Shown here one piece after another: positions 29,501 through 37,298 of a stretch of DNA of 64,000 nucleotides; positions within the stretch are counted from its first letter, which is position 1, and each line of letters begins with the position of its first letter. The notes below the pieces were generated by a model. It worked only from the letters and a program-made list of their open reading frames with translations. It made no database searches and was not told the DNA's origin. The stretch lies in the NCBI RefSeq assembly GCF_002849715.1, contig NZ_CP018863.1, forward strand, positions 3,720,001 through 3,784,000, read 5' to 3'. This DNA comes from Arthrobacter crystallopoietes (GTDB lineage: Bacteria; Actinomycetota; Actinomycetes; Actinomycetales; Micrococcaceae). A program made the translations under genes and the position numbers.

Positions 29501-30104
29501 CGGCCTGTATGTCTCGGACCATCCGCTTCAGGGCTTGGAAGGTCTGCTGAGCCAGCATGCGGACCTGACCATTACCTCAGTCATCGGCGAAGACGGTCCC
29601 GCGGACGGTGCCATCGTCACTATTGCCGGAATGATCACCTCCTTGCAGCGCCGGATCGCCAAGAACAGCGGCAACGCCTACGCCCGTGCCGAGGTGGAAG
29701 ACCTCGGCGGCTCCATGGAAGTGATGTTCTTCGGTCAGGTGTACGGACCGATCTCGACCATCCTGGCGGAAGACCTGATCGTCGTCGTCCGCGGCCGGTT
29801 GCAGCGCCGTGACGACGGCGCAGTAACGCTGAATGCCCAGGAGCTGACCGTTCCTGACCTCAGCGATGGCCATTCCGGGCCGGTGGTAATTTCCATGGCC
29901 AGTTTCAAGGCGACCGAGACGGTGGTTTCGTCCCTTGGCGACGTGCTGCGGACACACCCGGGAACCACCGAAGTCCAGGTGCGGCTGAACAGCTCACGGA
30001 AAGTTGAAGTGATGAAGCTTGGCGTCGATCTCCGGGTCAACCCCACGCCGTCGCTCTTTGGTGATCTTAAGGTGCTGCTGGGTCCAGCCTGCCTCGACGT
30101 CTAG
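26553..30104 (+). CDS. dnaE: DNA polymerase III alpha subunit
   Basis: This ~1183-residue replicative polymerase begins with a PHP domain (SFVHLHNHTEYSMLDG, VATTDHG). The catalytic palm motif PDFDVDFDD lies near residues 419-427, preceded by GPGRGSGAGSM. The finger region includes ALYRPGPMGANAHNNY and YQEQVMAIAQKLAGYSLGQAD. An OB-fold follows (ITSLQRRIAKNSGNAYARAEVEDLGGSMEVMFF). Length and order match actinobacterial DnaE1. The end lies 13 bases from the end of a convergent gene, with no room for a separate terminator. Confidence 0.96.
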   Translation: MATVTSSISGTDSFVHLHNHTEYSMLDGAARLTDLFEHAHELGMDSVATTDHGFVFGAFDFWNKANNAGIKPIVGVEAYLTPGTARSDKTRVRWGDGGRGDVSGAGAYTHMTMWAETTEGMHNLFRMSSLASLEGYLYKPRMDRDLLQTYGKGLITTTGCPSGEVQTKLRLGLYKEAMQAASDFRDILGPENFYCELMDHGLDIERNVQADLLKLARELQLPLVATNDLHYTHAEDAKAHAALLCVQSGSTMADPKRFKFDADEFYLKSPAEMRAIFRDYPEACDNTLLIAERCNVEFNTQANYMPRYPVPEGENEESWFIKEVEKGLHYRYPAGIPDDVRKQADYEVGVISQMGFPGYFLVVADFINWAKNNGIRVGPGRGSGAGSMAAYAMRITDLDPLKHGLIFERFLNPDRVSMPDFDVDFDDRRRSEVIRYVTEKYGDERVAMIVTYGTIKGKQALKDSSRVMGYPFSTGERLTKAMPPDVMGKGISLQDVHNPEAKRYSEAEELRELLKSDPDSAKVFETALGLEGLKRQWGVHAAGVIMSSDPLIDIIPIMRREQDGQVITQFDYPTCEGLGLIKMDFLGLRNLTIITDALENIQMNRDFELVLEDLTLDDPDSYALLARGDTLGVFQLDGGPMRSLLKLMRPDNFEDISAVLALYRPGPMGANAHNNYALRKNGLQEITPIHPELEEPLAEILGGTYGLIVYQEQVMAIAQKLAGYSLGQADILRRAMGKKKKSELDKQYAGFEKGMQDNGYSAAAIKTLWDILLPFSDYAFNKAHSAAYGVVSYWTAYLKAHYPGEYMAALLTSVGDDKDKLAMYLNECRHMGITVLPPDVNESSVNFTPVGKDIRFGMGAIRNVGANVVHAMVAAREEKGHFSSFSDFLQKVPAVVCNKRTIESLIKAGAFDSLGDPRRALAMIHEEAVDSVIVLKRNEAANQFDLFSAFDDGGETSGGLAVEVPDLPEWDKKDKLAFERDMLGLYVSDHPLQGLEGLLSQHADLTITSVIGEDGPADGAIVTIAGMITSLQRRIAKNSGNAYARAEVEDLGGSMEVMFFGQVYGPISTILAEDLIVVVRGRLQRRDDGAVTLNAQELTVPDLSDGHSGPVVISMASFKATETVVSSLGDVLRTHPGTTEVQVRLNSSRKVEVMKLGVDLRVNPTPSLFGDLKVLLGPACLDV

Positions 30105-30117
30105 CGGCTCCGGGGAT

Positions 30118-30648
30118 TTAGATCTGGTATTCGAGCGGACTCGGGCGAACGTAGGAGCCGCTGTGGTACAGTAGCGGCGTCGCTTCGTCGCCGAGCGAGC
30201 CTTCCACTACCTCGACGATCACCACAGCGTTGTTTTCGAAGGACACGCGCATTTGGATCTTGCCGACCAGATAGGCATGGACATCCTTCAGGAGAGGCAC
30301 CCCGTAGGGACCTGCTTCCCAATGATCTCCGCTGAAGCGGTCTTTCGTACGGGCGAAACGGTCGGCGAGCCCGCGGTTGTCCTGGCCGAGGATGTGGACG
30401 CCAATATAGTTCGAGTTCGCGACGGCGGGCCAGGACGAGCTGGAGCGGGCCATGTTGAAGGTGAAGCGCGGTGGCTCCGCCGACAGGGACGCCACCGAGG
30501 TCGCCGTGAAGCCAAAAGGCTTGCCCTCGTACTCAACGGTGAGAATCGCCACTCCGGCAGCATGCCGCCGGAAGACCTCCCGGAAGGTGGTTCCCAGCAG
30601 TTGCCCGGCGGGCGTGACAGACTGTGCTGCTACGGATTCGGCACTCAC
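30118..30648 (-). CDS. Flavin reductase-domain protein (FMN-binding)
   Basis: This 176-residue protein has the HpaC-like flavin reductase fold. FREVFRRHAAGVAILTVEYEGKPFGFTATSVASLSAEPP is the family N-terminus, and the flavin-binding stretch SRNSSSWPxxxxS is recognisable in ARSSSSWPAVANS. Such proteins supply reduced FMN/FAD to monooxygenases or act as pyridoxamine-oxidase-like flavoproteins. No partner oxygenase is adjacent. GTG 30648 has a GGAG about 11 bases upstream. The gene stands alone and converges on dnaE. Confidence 0.82.
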   Translation of the reverse strand: MSAESVAAQSVTPAGQLLGTTFREVFRRHAAGVAILTVEYEGKPFGFTATSVASLSAEPPRFTFNMARSSSSWPAVANSNYIGVHILGQDNRGLADRFARTKDRFSGDHWEAGPYGVPLLKDVHAYLVGKIQMRVSFENNAVVIVEVVEGSLGDEATPLLYHSGSYVRPSPLEYQI

Positions 30649-30815
30649 AACAATGTTTCTCCAGAACTATTCGGTGGGGACAGAAGACAGCCTGACCCAT
30701 TAACGTTCAGCGTATTCGGCATCGGGCGGCGTGGGGCATTGTGTTAAGTTGTGCTAAATTTCCTGCCTGCTCCTCAACCATGGCCCCTGGCAGGAAACGA
30801 CTGGGCCGGGCTCAG

Positions 30816-30821
30816 TAGAAT
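30816..30821 (+). promoter_or_regulatory. Putative -10 box for leaderless hisD
   Basis: TAGAAT ends six bases before the GTG start of hisD at 30828, and no Shine-Dalgarno sequence lies between. Confidence 0.55.
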
Positions 30822-30827
30822 GGAAAC

Positions 30828-32180
30828 GTGAATCCTGCTTCGAACCTTGAATCCTTTTCCCAGTTTCCCCTCTTGGACCTGCGCGGGCGCCATTTGAATA
30901 CCGCAGAGCTGAAGGCCGCCATGCCCCGGGCAGAGACGACCTTTGACGTCGCCTCGCATGCGGTCGAGGAGATTATCAACAAGGTGCGAGGCGACGGGTT
31001 CGCGGCGCTGGCCGAACTGGCATCGCGGTTTGACGGCGTGCAACAGCAGCACCCCCTCGTGCCGCAGGAAGAACTGGTCCGCGCGCTGGAGGCACTTGAT
31101 CCGGCGGTCCGTGCCGCTCTGGAAGAGTCCATCGCGAGGGCTCGCGTCTTTGCCGACGCGCAGAAGCCGGACGATGCCACGGTGGAGATCGCCCCAGGCG
31201 CCACGGTCACGCACAAGTGGGTACCGGTTTCGCGGGTGGGCCTGTACGTCCCGGGCGGGCTGGCGGTCTATCCTTCGTCGGTGGTGATGAACGTCGTTCC
31301 GGCGATGGCCGCCGGCGTTGGTTCGATCGCATTAGCCTCACCACCGCAGAAAGACTTCGGCGGCCTGCCGCATCCCACCATTCTGGCGGCGGCCCGTCTG
31401 CTGGGTATTGACGAGGTCTATGCCATCGGCGGTGCGCAGGCAGTGGCGGCGTTTGCCTATGGTGTTCCCGCCAATGACTTCGGCCCCGCGCTGGCCCCGG
31501 TCGATGTGGTCACCGGTCCCGGCAACGTCTTCGTTGCTACGGCCAAGCGCCTGGTCAAGAGCGTGGTGGGTATTGACGCGGAGGCGGGCACCACCGAAAT
31601 TGCAATCCTTGCGGACGACAGTGCAGAGCCGGCTTTCGTCGCGGCGGACCTCATCAGCCAGGCGGAGCATGATCCCCATGCCGCGTCCGTTCTGGTGACG
31701 CCGTCGGAGAAACTGGCCGAGGCCGTCCGTCGGGAACTTGCTGCGCAAATTAGCAGCACGAAGCACGTGGAGAGGGTCCGCGAGGCCCTTTCCGGACCGC
31801 AATCCGGCGTAATTATGGTCGACGACGTCGAGCACGGCATTGCGGTTTGTGACGCTTATGCGGCCGAGCACCTCGAGATACACACCCAGAATGCCTCGGG
31901 GATCGCCGGACGTATCCGCAACGCCGGCGCCGTGTTCGTGGGCAATTATTCACCGGTGAGCCTGGGGGATTACTGCGCCGGCTCCAACCACGTCCTGCCG
32001 ACCAGCGGGACAGCCACATTCGCATCCGGCCTCAACGTCACCACGTTCCTGAAAGCTGTCCAGATTGTCGACTACAACCAGCGTGCACTGCGCGAAGTAA
32101 GCGGGCACATTGTTTCGCTGGCCACAGCAGAAGACCTGCCGGCGCATGGCGATGCCGTCACTGTAAGATTCCCGTCGTAA
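30828..32180 (+). CDS. hisD: Histidinol dehydrogenase
   Basis: This 450-residue zinc enzyme catalyses the last two steps of histidine synthesis, oxidising L-histidinol to histidine with two NAD+. [17 protein letters not shown] and the central signature [20 protein letters not shown] are present. [18 protein letters not shown] and [13 protein letters not shown] hold zinc and catalytic His/Glu residues. The GTG 30828 start has no leader. The rest of the his operon is absent; nrdR follows after 120 bases under its own promoter. Confidence 0.95.
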   Translation: MNPASNLESFSQFPLLDLRGRHLNTAELKAAMPRAETTFDVASHAVEEIINKVRGDGFAALAELASRFDGVQQQHPLVPQEELVRALEALDPAVRAALEESIARARVFADAQKPDDATVEIAPGATVTHKWVPVSRVGLYVPGGLAVYPSSVVMNVVPAMAAGVGSIALASPPQKDFGGLPHPTILAAARLLGIDEVYAIGGAQAVAAFAYGVPANDFGPALAPVDVVTGPGNVFVATAKRLVKSVVGIDAEAGTTEIAILADDSAEPAFVAADLISQAEHDPHAASVLVTPSEKLAEAVRRELAAQISSTKHVERVREALSGPQSGVIMVDDVEHGIAVCDAYAAEHLEIHTQNASGIAGRIRNAGAVFVGNYSPVSLGDYCAGSNHVLPTSGTATFASGLNVTTFLKAVQIVDYNQRALREVSGHIVSLATAEDLPAHGDAVTVRFPS

Positions 32181-32211
32181 CACTCGCCGCCGCCGCCGCA
32201 ACATGGCTCAG

Positions 32212-32264
32212 ACACAAGATGTAGTAATCACACGCTTGTAATTCGCAAGATGTAGTTTTATGAT
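32212..32264 (+). promoter_or_regulatory. nrdR promoter with two tandem NrdR boxes
   Basis: Two 16-bp near-repeats sharing the core CAAGATGTAGT lie at 32212-32227 and 32243-32258, 31 bp apart. Both fit the NrdR-box pattern (acaCwAtATaTwGtgt). TTGTAA (32236-32241) and TATGAT (32259-32264) with a 17-bp spacer form a promoter, and box 2 sits almost exactly in that spacer. Tandem boxes three helical turns apart are the known NrdR arrangement. AAAGGA precedes the start codon. Confidence 0.78.
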
Positions 32265-32300
32265 TGATCAGTTGTTGTCTGGACCACGAAAGGATTCGGT

Positions 32301-32801
32301 ATGTACTGTCCGTTCTGCCGTAATCCTGATTCCAGGGTCGTGGATAGCCGTCTGACCGATGATGGCTCGGCGATCCGCAGGCGCCGGCTGTGTCCTGAAT
32401 GCGGCCGGCGATTCACCACCCTCGAAACCACCAGCCTCAGCGTTATTAAGCGTTCCGGCGTGGCGGAGCCGTTCTCCCGGGCCAAGGTCATCAACGGCGT
32501 CCGGAAGGCCTGCCAGGGCCGCCCCGTGACCGAAGACGACCTGGCCATGCTAGCCCAGGAGGTGGAGGAATCGATCCGGTCCAGCGGGGCAGCGGAAATT
32601 GACGCCCACGAAGTCGGTCTCGCAATTCTTCGGCCGCTGAAGAACCTGGATGTGGTGGCCTACCTGCGGTTCGCCAGTGTCTATCAGGCGTTCGACTCCC
32701 TGGAGGATTTCGAAGCCGCGATAGACCGGCTGCGGCTTGAATCCGAGGCCACCAAGAATCAGGGCCCCTCGGGAACCCAGCGGCCGTTGACGGCACAGTA
32801 A
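32301..32801 (+). CDS. nrdR: Transcriptional repressor NrdR
   Basis: This 166-residue repressor controls ribonucleotide reductase genes in response to ATP/dATP. The zinc ribbon uses Cys3, Cys6, Cys31 and Cys34, with [17 protein letters not shown] as the family signature. An ATP-cone domain follows from about residue 50 ([16 protein letters not shown]) to 135. No nrdA/B/J gene is in the window, so its targets lie elsewhere, apart from its own promoter, which carries two candidate boxes. Confidence 0.95.
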   Translation: MYCPFCRNPDSRVVDSRLTDDGSAIRRRRLCPECGRRFTTLETTSLSVIKRSGVAEPFSRAKVINGVRKACQGRPVTEDDLAMLAQEVEESIRSSGAAEIDAHEVGLAILRPLKNLDVVAYLRFASVYQAFDSLEDFEAAIDRLRLESEATKNQGPSGTQRPLTAQ

Positions 32802-32869
32802 CAACGCCACAGTTTCCGGTGGCGGCCACGGAGGGGAAGCCGCGGCTGCCACCGGCACCACATAAGGAA

Positions 32870-32897
32870 GGGTCCGCTGCTGCGGGCCCTTTTCCTT
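32870..32897 (+). terminator. Terminator between nrdR and the glucokinase gene
   Basis: An 8-bp stem (GGGTCCGC/GCGGGCCC, one G-T pair) with loop TGCT is followed by TTTTCCTT. A-rich sequence on the left could let it work for the convergent gene as well, whose stop codon it overlaps. Confidence 0.78.
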
Positions 32898-33708
32898 ACT
32901 TGAAGTACTTGAAACTGAGCGCTGCTTGCAAAGCCCCGCCCACAATGCCGGCGTTGTTCTTCAACTCGGCGGGAATGATCTCGGTATTGAGATCGAGCTT
33001 GGGCAGGAAGTCCTGGCTGCGCTTGGAAATGCCGCCGCCGACAATGAACAGTTCGGGCGAGAACAGGAACTCGACATGGGAGAAATAGCGTTGCAGGCGC
33101 ACCGCATAGGCATCCCAGTCCAGTCCATCGCGTTCGCGCGCGGTAGCTGAGGCCTTGGACTCGGCATCGAAACCGTCGATCTCCAGGTGCCCGAGTTCCG
33201 CATTCGGTATGAGTTTGCCATCGTGGATGAAGGCCGAACCGATGCCGGTCCCCAGGGTAATGACCAGTACTGTCCCCGCGACTCCTTCACCCGCTCCGTA
33301 ACGTGCTTCGGCCAGACCCGCGGCGTCCGCGTCGTTAATGACCTGGACTTCCCGCCCCAGCTTTCGGGTCAGCAGCGCGTCGACGTCCGTGTCTACCCAG
33401 CTGGGGTCCACGTTCGCGGCGGATTTGGCAACCCCGTGGCGGATGATAGCCGGGAACGTGACGCCTACCGGGCTGTCGGCCGCCGGGGCTTCCGGGCGGG
33501 AGGCGAGTTCTTCCACGATCTTGGCCACGACATCGGCAACTGCCTCAGGGGTGGAAGGACGGGGAGTGTCAATGCGGAAACGTTCGCCCAGCAGTTTGCC
33601 CTTTTTCAGGTCGACAATGCCGCCCTTGATGCCGGTTCCGCCGATGTCAATGCCGATGACGGACCGGGCAGCCTTTTTGGCGGCCTTCTCGTCGGCGCTG
33701 CTGGGCAT
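32896..33708 (-). CDS. ppgK: Polyphosphate glucokinase
   Basis: This 270-residue ROK-family kinase phosphorylates glucose with inorganic polyphosphate, and usually also with ATP. The N-terminal phosphate motif is [16 protein letters not shown] (from about residue 18). [15 protein letters not shown] holds the catalytic Asp, and [12 protein letters not shown] is the second phosphate loop. Length and sequence match actinobacterial PpgK and not the ATP-only glucokinase. An N-terminal Lys/Ala-rich tail precedes the domain. It is followed on the same strand, upstream, by map. Confidence 0.88.
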   Translation of the reverse strand: MPSSADEKAAKKAARSVIGIDIGGTGIKGGIVDLKKGKLLGERFRIDTPRPSTPEAVADVVAKIVEELASRPEAPAADSPVGVTFPAIIRHGVAKSAANVDPSWVDTDVDALLTRKLGREVQVINDADAAGLAEARYGAGEGVAGTVLVITLGTGIGSAFIHDGKLIPNAELGHLEIDGFDAESKASATARERDGLDWDAYAVRLQRYFSHVEFLFSPELFIVGGGISKRSQDFLPKLDLNTEIIPAELKNNAGIVGGALQAALSFKYFK

Positions 33709-33761
33709 GGGATCTCCGCACTGTCGTTCGAATTACGTCTGGCCAACAGCCTACTGTCGTC

Positions 33762-34640
33762 TCAGGGCAAAGTCAGGACTTCCGCACCGGAGTCGGTCAC
33801 CACGAGGGTGTGTTCGAACTGCGCGGTCCGCTTGCGGTCCTTGGTCACGACGGTCCAATCGTCCTTCCACATGTCCCACTCGATGGTGCCCAGTGTCAGC
33901 ATGGGCTCGATGGTGAAGACCATGCCGGGCTCCATGACGGTGCTGTAGGCGGGAGCGGCGTCATAGTGCGGGATGATCAGGCCGGAGTGGAAGGCTTCGC
34001 CGACGCCATGGCCGGTGAAATCCCGGACCACGCCGTAACCAAAACGCTTGGCATAGGACTGGATGGTCCTGCCGATGACGTTGATCTGCCGGCCGGGGGC
34101 GACCGCTTTGATGGCGCGGTTCAGTGATTCCTGGGTGCGTTCGACCAGGAGCCGGGACTCCTCGTCAACGTCCCCGACGAGGAAGGTGTAGTTGGTATCC
34201 CCGTGGACACCGTTGATGTAAGCAGTGATGTCGATATTGACGATGTCCCCGTGCTGCAGCACCGTGGTGTCCGGTATGCCGTGGCAGATAACTTCATTGA
34301 CGGAAGAACACAGCGACTTCGGGAACCCGCGGTAGCCGAGGCATGACGGGTAGGCCTTGTGGTCAAGCAGGAATTCGTGCCCCACCTTGTCCAGCTCGTC
34401 CGTGGTGACGCCGGGGCGAATATGTTTGCCCACTTCGACAATGGCCTGGGCAGCAATCTTGCTCGCCACCCGGATCCGCTCGATTGTCTCGGCGTCCTTG
34501 ATTTCCGAGCCCGTGAACTTGGCCGGCGCCGGCTTCCAGACGTACTCCGGCCTGGGAATCGACGTCGGGACGGGCCGGACTGGACTGACGGTTCCCTGGA
34601 CAAGGGTGCCCAGGGGTGCTGTTGCTACGTTGTGGGGCAT
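33762..34640 (-). CDS. map: Methionine aminopeptidase (type I, N-extended)
   Basis: This 292-residue dinuclear-metal protease removes the N-terminal Met from new proteins. The metal ligands lie in [25 protein letters not shown] (two Asp), [11 protein letters not shown] (His), FTIEPML (Glu) and [10 protein letters not shown] (Glu). A ~45-residue Pro-rich N-terminal extension with [15 protein letters not shown] is typical of actinobacterial MapB-type enzymes. ATG 34640 is preferred over 34703 because TAAGAT lies seven bases upstream, suggesting a leaderless message. Confidence 0.93.
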   Translation of the reverse strand: MPHNVATAPLGTLVQGTVSPVRPVPTSIPRPEYVWKPAPAKFTGSEIKDAETIERIRVASKIAAQAIVEVGKHIRPGVTTDELDKVGHEFLLDHKAYPSCLGYRGFPKSLCSSVNEVICHGIPDTTVLQHGDIVNIDITAYINGVHGDTNYTFLVGDVDEESRLLVERTQESLNRAIKAVAPGRQINVIGRTIQSYAKRFGYGVVRDFTGHGVGEAFHSGLIIPHYDAAPAYSTVMEPGMVFTIEPMLTLGTIEWDMWKDDWTVVTKDRKRTAQFEHTLVVTDSGAEVLTLP

Positions 34641-34647
34641 ACCATCG

Positions 34648-34653
34648 ATCTTA
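34648..34653 (-). promoter_or_regulatory. Putative -10 box for leaderless map
   Basis: On the minus strand TAAGAT ends seven bases before ATG 34640. Confidence 0.5.
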
Positions 34654-34720
34654 TAACCCGGTCCGCTATCGGGTGCTAATCCGAACGGGCCGAGCAACCG
34701 CAACGCAAGGGAGTAGCCAA

Positions 34721-34885
34721 ATGCCGGAATTCTGGTACAACGTCGTCACCCACGAAGTCGAAGTGGGGGCACAGTCCGACTGGACGCAGCTCATCGGCCC
34801 TTATGAGACCCGGGAGGAAGCGGAAAAGGCGCTCGAAAAAGTGCAGCAGCGCAACGAGGCCTGGGACGCGGACGACGACGAATAG
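34721..34885 (+). CDS. 54-residue SPOR-like protein
   Basis: ATG 34721 follows a short leader with AAGGGAG at 34708-34714. The 54-residue product [16 protein letters not shown]... has Tyr/Trp/Gly spacing and ...[16 protein letters not shown], which resembles the second half of a SPOR repeat. The end is very acidic (DADDDE). SPOR domains bind denuded glycan at septa, but this protein lacks any export signal, so a periplasmic role is doubtful. It lies alone between map and panB on the opposite strand. Confidence 0.7.
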   Translation: MPEFWYNVVTHEVEVGAQSDWTQLIGPYETREEAEKALEKVQQRNEAWDADDDE

Positions 34886-34922
34886 CGCCTTCCAGCGTAC
34901 GGGGACCGCTGGTCCGGGGCAG

Positions 34923-35801
34923 CTAGAAGGAGTGCTCCTGGCCGGGAAAGGAACCGCTGCGCACGTCGTCGGCATAGGCCTTGGCCGCATCCGAAAGCGT
35001 CGCTCGTATGTCGGCGTACTGCTTGACGAATTTCGCGAGTTTGCCGCCGCGCAGCCCGGCCATGTCCTGCCACACCAGCACCTGGCCCGTCGTGGAAGCA
35101 CCGGCGCCGATGCCGATGGTGGGGACGCGCAGTGCCTTGTCTACTTCCGCGGCTGCCTGGGCCGGCACCATCTCCATCAGGACGGCAAACGCGCCGGCAG
35201 CTTCGAGGGCCACCGCGTCGTCTACCACCCGCTGTGCGTCCTCGCCCCGGCCCTGCACCCGGTAGCCGCCCAGCGAATGTTCGCTTTGCGGGGTGAAACC
35301 GATGTGCGCCATGACGGGGATGCCCGCCTGAACCATGGCACGGACATAGTCTGCGTAGAAGGCGCCGCCTTCCATCTTGACGGCGTGGGCGCCGGCCTCC
35401 TTCATGAATCGCACAGAGGTCTCGATCGCCTGGGCAGGCGAGACCTCGTAGCTGCCGAACGGGAGGTCCACCACCACGAGCGCACGTTTGGCCGAACGGC
35501 TCACTGCGCGGCAGAGCGGAATCAGCTCATCGACAGTCACTGGCAGGGACGTCTCGTTGCCGTACACGTTGTTGGAGGCGGAGTCGCCGACCAGCAGGAC
35601 TTCGATACCTGCTTCATCGAAGATTTCGGCGGTGTACTGCTCGTACGCGGTGAGCATGGCAAAGCGCTGGCCGTTGTCCTTGGCCTGCTGCAGGTGATGG
35701 GTGCGGACACGGGACACCGGTTTGGAGCCGGACTGCCGATGAGCGCCGGCACCGGCTCCGTACGGGGCAGGCTGTTCGGCACCAGAAGTGTGTGAGGTCA
35801 T
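34923..35801 (-). CDS. panB: 3-methyl-2-oxobutanoate hydroxymethyltransferase
   Basis: This 292-residue TIM-barrel enzyme makes ketopantoate from 2-oxoisovalerate and methylene-tetrahydrofolate, the first step of pantothenate and coenzyme A synthesis. FAMLTAYEQYTAEIFDEAG, VGDSASNNVYG, DLPFGSYEVSP and VKMEGGAFYAD match the family. MAHIGFTPQSEHSLGGYRVQG and IGIGAGASTTGQVLVWQDM lie further on. No panC or panD is adjacent. A TAGGCT box six bases before ATG 35801 points to a leaderless transcript. Confidence 0.94.
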   Translation of the reverse strand: MTSHTSGAEQPAPYGAGAGAHRQSGSKPVSRVRTHHLQQAKDNGQRFAMLTAYEQYTAEIFDEAGIEVLLVGDSASNNVYGNETSLPVTVDELIPLCRAVSRSAKRALVVVDLPFGSYEVSPAQAIETSVRFMKEAGAHAVKMEGGAFYADYVRAMVQAGIPVMAHIGFTPQSEHSLGGYRVQGRGEDAQRVVDDAVALEAAGAFAVLMEMVPAQAAAEVDKALRVPTIGIGAGASTTGQVLVWQDMAGLRGGKLAKFVKQYADIRATLSDAAKAYADDVRSGSFPGQEHSF

Positions 35802-35807
35802 GGGTAG

Positions 35808-35813
35808 AGCCTA
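35808..35813 (-). promoter_or_regulatory. Putative -10 box for leaderless panB
   Basis: On the minus strand TAGGCT ends six bases before ATG 35801. Confidence 0.55.
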
Positions 35814-35948
35814 ATGCCGCGGCCTTTGTTCACTCCAGCCGCACCCGTCACTGTTGCACGGTGCAGGAGCCCGGGCGCATTAGGCTAAGTACAGTAGTAA
35901 GCAGGCAAGCCGGAGGCTTTGCCGTGGCCAGGGCGCGGAAGGATATTC

Positions 35949-37289
35949 ATGGACCGTCAGCAGGAATTTGTCCTGAGAACCATTGAAGAGCGGGACGTGC
36001 GTTTCGTCCGTCTCTGGTTCACCGACGTCGTCGGTTCGCTTAAATCCGTGGCGCTGGCTCCCGCGGAGGTCGAGGGCGCCTTCGAGGAGGGACTTGGCTT
36101 TGACGGCTCGTCCATCGAGGGGCTGGCCCGGGTCTTCGAGTCCGACATGCTGGTCCAGCCGGATCCCTCGACCTTCCAGATCCTGCCTTGGCGCGGCGAG
36201 GAGGAGCAGACATCGCGGATGTTCTGCGATGTTCTCACTCCCGACGGCGAACCATCCGTCGCGGACCCGCGCAACGTGCTCAAGCGGACCCTGCGCAAGG
36301 CCGGCGACATGGGCTTCACCTGCTATACCCATCCGGAAATCGAGTTCTACCTGCTCAAATCGCAGGAACTTGGCCCCGACGGTGTTCCGGTTCCGGTGGA
36401 CCGTGCCGGATATTTCGATCATGTGCCCGGCGGTGTGGCCCAGGATTTCCGCCGCACCGCGGTGACCATGCTGGAGAACGTCGGTATCTCCGTGGAGTTC
36501 AGCCATCACGAAGACGGTCCCGGGCAGAACGAGATCGATCTTCGGTACGCGGATGCCCTGCAGACTGCCGACAACATCATGACGTTCCGGACCGTGGTCA
36601 AGGAAGTAGCCCTGATGGAGGGCATCTACGCAACGTTCATGCCCAAACCCTTCTCCGACCATCCCGGTTCCGGGATGCACACGCACTTTTCCCTCTTCGA
36701 AGGCGATTCCAACGCCTTTTTTGAGGCCGGCGCCGAGTACCAGCTCTCCAAGACCGGCCGCCAGTTCATGGCGGGCATCCTGAAGCATGCGCCCGAATTC
36801 ACCGCGGTGACGAACCAGTTCGTGAATTCGTACAAGCGGCTGTGGGGCGGCGGCGAAGCTCCCAGCTACATCTCCTGGGGGCATAACAACCGCTCCGCAC
36901 TGGTCCGCATCCCGTTGTACAAGCCGAATAAGGGCCAGTCCGCCCGGATGGAATACCGCGGAATCGATTCGGCGGCGAACCCCTACCTTGCCTACGCCGT
37001 GCTGTTAGGCGCAGGTTTGAAGGGCATTGAGGAAGGCTACGAGCTGCCGCCCGCAGCGGAGGAAGACATCTGGAGTCTCAGTTCCGCCGAGCGCCGGGCC
37101 CTGGGCCACGACCCGCTTCCCTCGAGCCTGCACGACGCCATCCGCGCGATGGAAGAGTCGGAGCTGGTAGCCGAAATCCTCGGCGAACAAGTCTACGAGA
37201 TCTTCCTGCGCAACAAGCGTGCCGAATGGCATGACTACCGCATCCAGGTGACGCCGCACGAACTCAAGCGGAACATCGACATCCTCTAA
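35949..37289 (+). CDS. glnA2: Type I glutamine synthetase GlnA2
   Basis: This 446-residue enzyme belongs to the GSI-alpha-like GlnA2 group. FGFDGSSIEG-type FDGSSIEGLARV, IEFSHHEDGPGQNEID and MPKPFSDHPGSGMHTHFSL form the active site. The C-terminal half reads KGIEEGYELPP...AEEDIW. It lacks the DKDLYELP adenylylation segment seen in the second synthetase of the window. GGAAGG lies five bases before ATG 35949. A TAGGCT at 35881 may be its promoter. glnE follows nine bases after the stop, as in mycobacteria. Confidence 0.93.
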   Translation: MDRQQEFVLRTIEERDVRFVRLWFTDVVGSLKSVALAPAEVEGAFEEGLGFDGSSIEGLARVFESDMLVQPDPSTFQILPWRGEEEQTSRMFCDVLTPDGEPSVADPRNVLKRTLRKAGDMGFTCYTHPEIEFYLLKSQELGPDGVPVPVDRAGYFDHVPGGVAQDFRRTAVTMLENVGISVEFSHHEDGPGQNEIDLRYADALQTADNIMTFRTVVKEVALMEGIYATFMPKPFSDHPGSGMHTHFSLFEGDSNAFFEAGAEYQLSKTGRQFMAGILKHAPEFTAVTNQFVNSYKRLWGGGEAPSYISWGHNNRSALVRIPLYKPNKGQSARMEYRGIDSAANPYLAYAVLLGAGLKGIEEGYELPPAAEEDIWSLSSAERRALGHDPLPSSLHDAIRAMEESELVAEILGEQVYEIFLRNKRAEWHDYRIQVTPHELKRNIDIL

Positions 37290-37298
37290 GGTGAGGCC

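Noticed and set aside
35802..35948. GlnR box upstream of glnA2
   Set aside because: GTCAC occurs but no GAAAC-type half-site follows at six bases.
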